64,000 nt of DNA from Portunus trituberculatus (lineage: Eukaryota; Arthropoda; Malacostraca; Decapoda; Portunidae), in assembly GCF_017591435.1 (NCBI RefSeq), contig NC_059277.1, positions 3,272,001 to 3,336,000 on the forward strand, given 5' to 3'. Positions 63,381 to 64,000 of the stretch are shown in pieces. Within the stretch, counting starts at the first letter, position 1; every line of letters begins with the position of its first letter. Both the position numbers and the translations under genes were made by a program. Under the pieces are notes generated by a model that saw only the letters and a program-made list of their open reading frames with translations, was not told the origin of the DNA and ran no database searches.

Positions 63381-63450
63381 AGCTCGTTTTATTCATAATT
63401 TCATGTAGTCTATGATTTAAAATATATATAAAAGTACATATAAACAACAG

Positions 63451-63475
63451 AGAGAGAGAGAGAGAGAGAGAGAGA
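63451..63475. repeat. (GA)12 microsatellite
   Basis: Short pure GA run. Confidence 0.95.
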
Positions 63476-63673
63476 TAATATCCGCTCTCCTGCGCCCTTC
63501 CATATTTCTTTCTTTTCGTTCCACTAGTAGAAGCACAACCCAGTATAACAGTTCACCTCCAAAGCAGTGAGGATGAAGGCAGCTTTAGTTAAGGCAAGAT
63601 CCGGCTTGGCTTGGCTTGCTGTGTGCTGTGTCTGATTGATGCTCTGAATCTCCGTTGCTCCTCTCACCTCTCC

Positions 63674-63705
<32 letters not shown>

Positions 63706-64000
63706 CTCCTTTCCCTTTCTCTTCATGTGTGAGCTGCCGAGAAGTGACTCTCTGGTTAACCCCTGAGGAACAAGAACACGGACACTTGATAGGCAGATTC
63801 TTTGTTTGAAATTTTAAGTGGTTTGTAGTTTTCCTGTTGTCTTCTAGCGGTGCCGTGTGATATTTCTTGAGGTGTCTCGATGGTAATGAATCTGTTGAAT
63901 TTCACTTAATTTTCAGTGTTTTCGTTAAGTTTTCTCTTTTTTTTTTTTTTTGAGATTCTAAAGGTTCAGTTGATGAATTTCTCTTAATTTTCGTAAAATT
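63476..64000. other. Non-coding stretch to window end
   Basis: Unique DNA with a (CT)n at 63680-63706, short GGCTT repeats near 63602-63620 and a T run at 63939-63951. No gene is recognised. Confidence 0.5.

Overview
The window is nuclear DNA of an animal with an extreme load of simple repeats. (CA)n, (GA)n, (AT)n and triplet arrays of 40-190 bp occur every few hundred bases. By my own rough tally they cover about one eighth of the 64 kb. No bacterial gene organisation is present. Together with two related tRNA-headed SINE types ending in (CA)n and many copies of a short TTAA-flanked element, this fits a decapod crustacean, probably a crab. That assignment is inference from the repeat profile, because no diagnostic gene is present.

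I found no coding gene I can support. Nearly all long open frames run through microsatellites (poly-SL, VC, TH, RE, P, S or L tracts) or T-rich DNA. The window therefore reads as intergenic or long-intron sequence. A few GC-richer, non-repetitive islands (for example 13735-13910, 29830-30010, 34430-34830, 35400-35790, 45040-45270, 48290-48460, 52550-52760, 53560-53920, 62935-63135) could hide small exons, promoters or conserved non-coding elements. None is recognisable as a gene family.

Layout. 1-17 kb: dense (CA)n, (GA)n/(CT)n and (AT)n arrays separated by AT-rich unique DNA, with weak diverged repeats at 2.4-3.5 kb. 17.8-21.6 kb: two piggyBac-like MITEs flank a poorly preserved tandem array of about 130-bp units (19285-20110). 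22-33 kb: more microsatellites, including a quasi-symmetric triplet block at 28.2-28.5 kb. 33.2-33.55 kb: a SINE with a tRNA-Val(CAC)-like head. 36.9-39.4 kb: a (GA)n-linked dispersed repeat in two copies. 38.6-40.7 kb: three more MITEs, two of them facing each other 169 bp apart. 41-58 kb: T-rich low-complexity DNA and microsatellites. 59.0-59.6 kb: two SINEs with different tRNA heads but a related body, joined at an 18-bp-arm palindrome. 60-64 kb: microsatellites up to 176 bp and one weak first-exon candidate.

The mobile DNA is all short and non-autonomous: TTAA/CCCCTTCAGTAC elements (5 copies), tRNA-SINEs (3 copies) and one possible LINE 3' tail. None carries transposase or reverse transcriptase coding sequence, so they would depend on enzymes encoded elsewhere. 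The most useful observations are the MITE family, the eroded 130-bp array, the SINE head exchange with its palindromic junction, and the (GA)n-linked repeat.
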